The notes beneath the pieces are model-generated. The model saw only the letters and a list, made by a program, of their open reading frames with translations. It made no database searches and was not told where the DNA came from. From Planctomycetota bacterium (GTDB lineage: Bacteria > Planctomycetota > Planctomycetia > Pirellulales > Thermoguttaceae), in contig DQVB01000183.1 in assembly GCA_015661985.1 (NCBI GenBank), positions 1 through 14,503 of the forward strand: a stretch of DNA of 14,503 nucleotides. The letters are read 5' to 3'. Positions within the stretch are counted from its first letter, which is position 1. Each line of letters opens with the position of its first letter. This document shows positions 13,365 to 14,503 of the stretch, piece by piece. Made by a program: the position numbers and the translations under genes.

Positions 13365-14503
13365 CTATTCCACTGGATCCAGGCCGCCCACCAGCAGCAG
13401 CCCCTCCAGCTCCACGGTGCTGGCCCAGAGTTCCCCCAGGCTGGTGAGATACTCCAGTTGAGCGCCGAAGTACGTACGCTGAGCGGTCAAAAGCGCCAGA
13501 AAACTGAATTCGCCGGCGCGGTAGCCGGCGGCGATCAGGTCGAGTGATTGGCGGGCAGCGGGGAGGATGGAGCGGGTGTAGGCGTCCACTTCGCGGCGGG
13601 CGTTGGCGTACCGCTCGAAGACCTGGGCCAGCTGGGTGCGCAGGGCCAATTCGATCCGCCCCAGTTCCCGCTGGGCGGCCGTCAAGCGGGCTTGGGCAGC
13701 CAGGATGTTGCCCTGGTTGCGGTCGAACAACGGCAAGGGCAGGACGACCTCCAGATCGACGACGGTGAACTGCGCGGCGTCGTCATATTTCACGGCCGAT
13801 CCGACCTCCACATTGGGCACGCGTTCGGCGTACTGGGCGGCCAGCTCGCAGCGTGCCCGTTCCACCTCCGCCCGGGCCCGGCTCAGTACCGGGCTTTGCG
13901 CCAGCAGCCGGCCCAGGATGTCTTCGAACTGGATAGCTGGCAGTTCTTCCAGGGCGGTCTCGGCCAATGGGTGGGGCTCCAGCTGGGGCCGTCCCACCAC
14001 GGCAACCAAGTGTTGCCAGGCCGCGCGGTACCGGTTTCGCGCCTGATGGTAGCCCAGCCGTGCCATTTCCATTTCGATCCGTGCCTGGAGCACATCCGCC
14101 AAGCTCACCTCTTGGGCTTGGCGGAGCTTTTCGGTCACCTCGACCGCTTGTTGGCTGATGCGCACCAATTCGTCGTTGGTCTGGACCAGTCTCTGGGCCA
14201 CGAGCACCTCGTAGTAGCGGCTTCGCACGTCGTTGAGTATCTTCAGCTGCTGCGCCTCCAGCTGCCAGCGGGCTGCCTCGATGCCGTGCCCTGCGGCGGC
14301 CCGGGCGAAACGCCGCTTGCCCGCTGTAACGATCTCCTGGCTCACCCCGCCGCCTTGCAGGCCAGCCGCGCCGTCGTTGCCCATCTCGTCGGCGACGTAG
14401 TTGAGCGACGGATTCGGGTACAGGCCCGCTTGAACATAAGCCCCTTGCGCGGCCCGCACGGCCATCCTCGCCTGGACCAACGTGGGATTGGACTCCAAGG
14501 CCA
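13365..14503 (-). CDS. TolC-family outer-membrane efflux protein, N-terminus missing
   Basis: The frame is open to the window edge, so the signal peptide and first residues lie outside; about 379 residues are visible. It belongs to the TolC/CzcC/CusC outer-membrane factors that form the exit duct of RND or ABC efflux pumps. Support comes from the entry LESNPTLVQARMAVRAAQG, typical of the first helix, then YPNPSLNYVADE and QEIVTAGKRRFARA, long coiled-coil helices rich in Ala, Gln, Arg and Glu (for example the stretch around VRSRYYEVLVAQRLVQ), and a second internal repeat beginning LAQSPVLSRARAEVERARCE followed by the strand DLEVVLPLPLFDRNQGN. The CzcC-like look suggests metal or small-molecule efflux, but the pump genes are not visible; they may lie upstream beyond the edge. 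It ends with TAG at 13365, tail to tail with the decayed FG-GAP fragment. Confidence 0.9.
   Translation of the reverse strand, partial: ALESNPTLVQARMAVRAAQGAYVQAGLYPNPSLNYVADEMGNDGAAGLQGGGVSQEIVTAGKRRFARAAAGHGIEAARWQLEAQQLKILNDVRSRYYEVLVAQRLVQTNDELVRISQQAVEVTEKLRQAQEVSLADVLQARIEMEMARLGYHQARNRYRAAWQHLVAVVGRPQLEPHPLAETALEELPAIQFEDILGRLLAQSPVLSRARAEVERARCELAAQYAERVPNVEVGSAVKYDDAAQFTVVDLEVVLPLPLFDRNQGNILAAQARLTAAQRELGRIELALRTQLAQVFERYANARREVDAYTRSILPAARQSLDLIAAGYRAGEFSFLALLTAQRTYFGAQLEYLTSLGELWASTVELEGLLLVGGLDPVE

Overview
The window is GC-rich DNA that most likely comes from a planctomycete, probably of the Pirellulales/Thermogutta type. This rests on overall protein character: a double-length ABC-2 exporter permease, planctomycete-style orphan membrane-anchored proteins, an ALDH4-type P5C dehydrogenase and a large DsbD-like protein, plus sparse Shine-Dalgarno sites and repeat-rich intergenic DNA. 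No rRNA or tRNA is visible, so placement is by inference. I see no phage, transposase, CRISPR or integrase genes; this looks like ordinary chromosome.

Layout. Positions 1-476 hold no gene but three separate inverted or tandem repeat structures. Positions 477-4054 are a three-gene minus-strand operon: an unrecognised membrane-anchored protein, an ABC ATPase and a 603-residue ABC-2 permease, probably one exporter. Positions 4225-8377 are a second minus-strand operon. Read in transcription order it encodes a ten-helix sugar or nucleobase permease, ribokinase, a 209-residue unknown protein and glycerate 2-kinase. Sugar phosphorylation and glycerate phosphorylation both feed central carbon metabolism. 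Between the last two genes lies a 72-bp array of 9-bp repeats that also forms a long inverted repeat.

A 262-bp divergent intergenic region (8378-8639) rich in short dyads separates this operon from the plus-strand gene for 1-pyrroline-5-carboxylate dehydrogenase (8640-10271), the last step of proline breakdown to glutamate. After a 437-bp gap with a plausible promoter comes a plus-strand DsbD/ScsB-like thiol:disulfide interchange protein (10709-12703) with all three expected cysteine pairs.

It is followed by the wreck of an FG-GAP/VCBS-type repeat protein (12757 to about 13364), broken by an in-frame amber codon, at least one frameshift and loss of its 3' part. It runs into the 3' end of a convergent TolC-family outer-membrane efflux gene (13365 onward), which leaves the window without its N-terminus.

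The best-supported unusual items are the decayed FG-GAP gene, the 9-bp repeat array and the repeat cluster at 1-476. I did not find convincing evidence of a wholly new multi-gene system. The least understood proteins are the 308-residue partner of the ABC exporter and the 209-residue protein between ribokinase and glycerate kinase.
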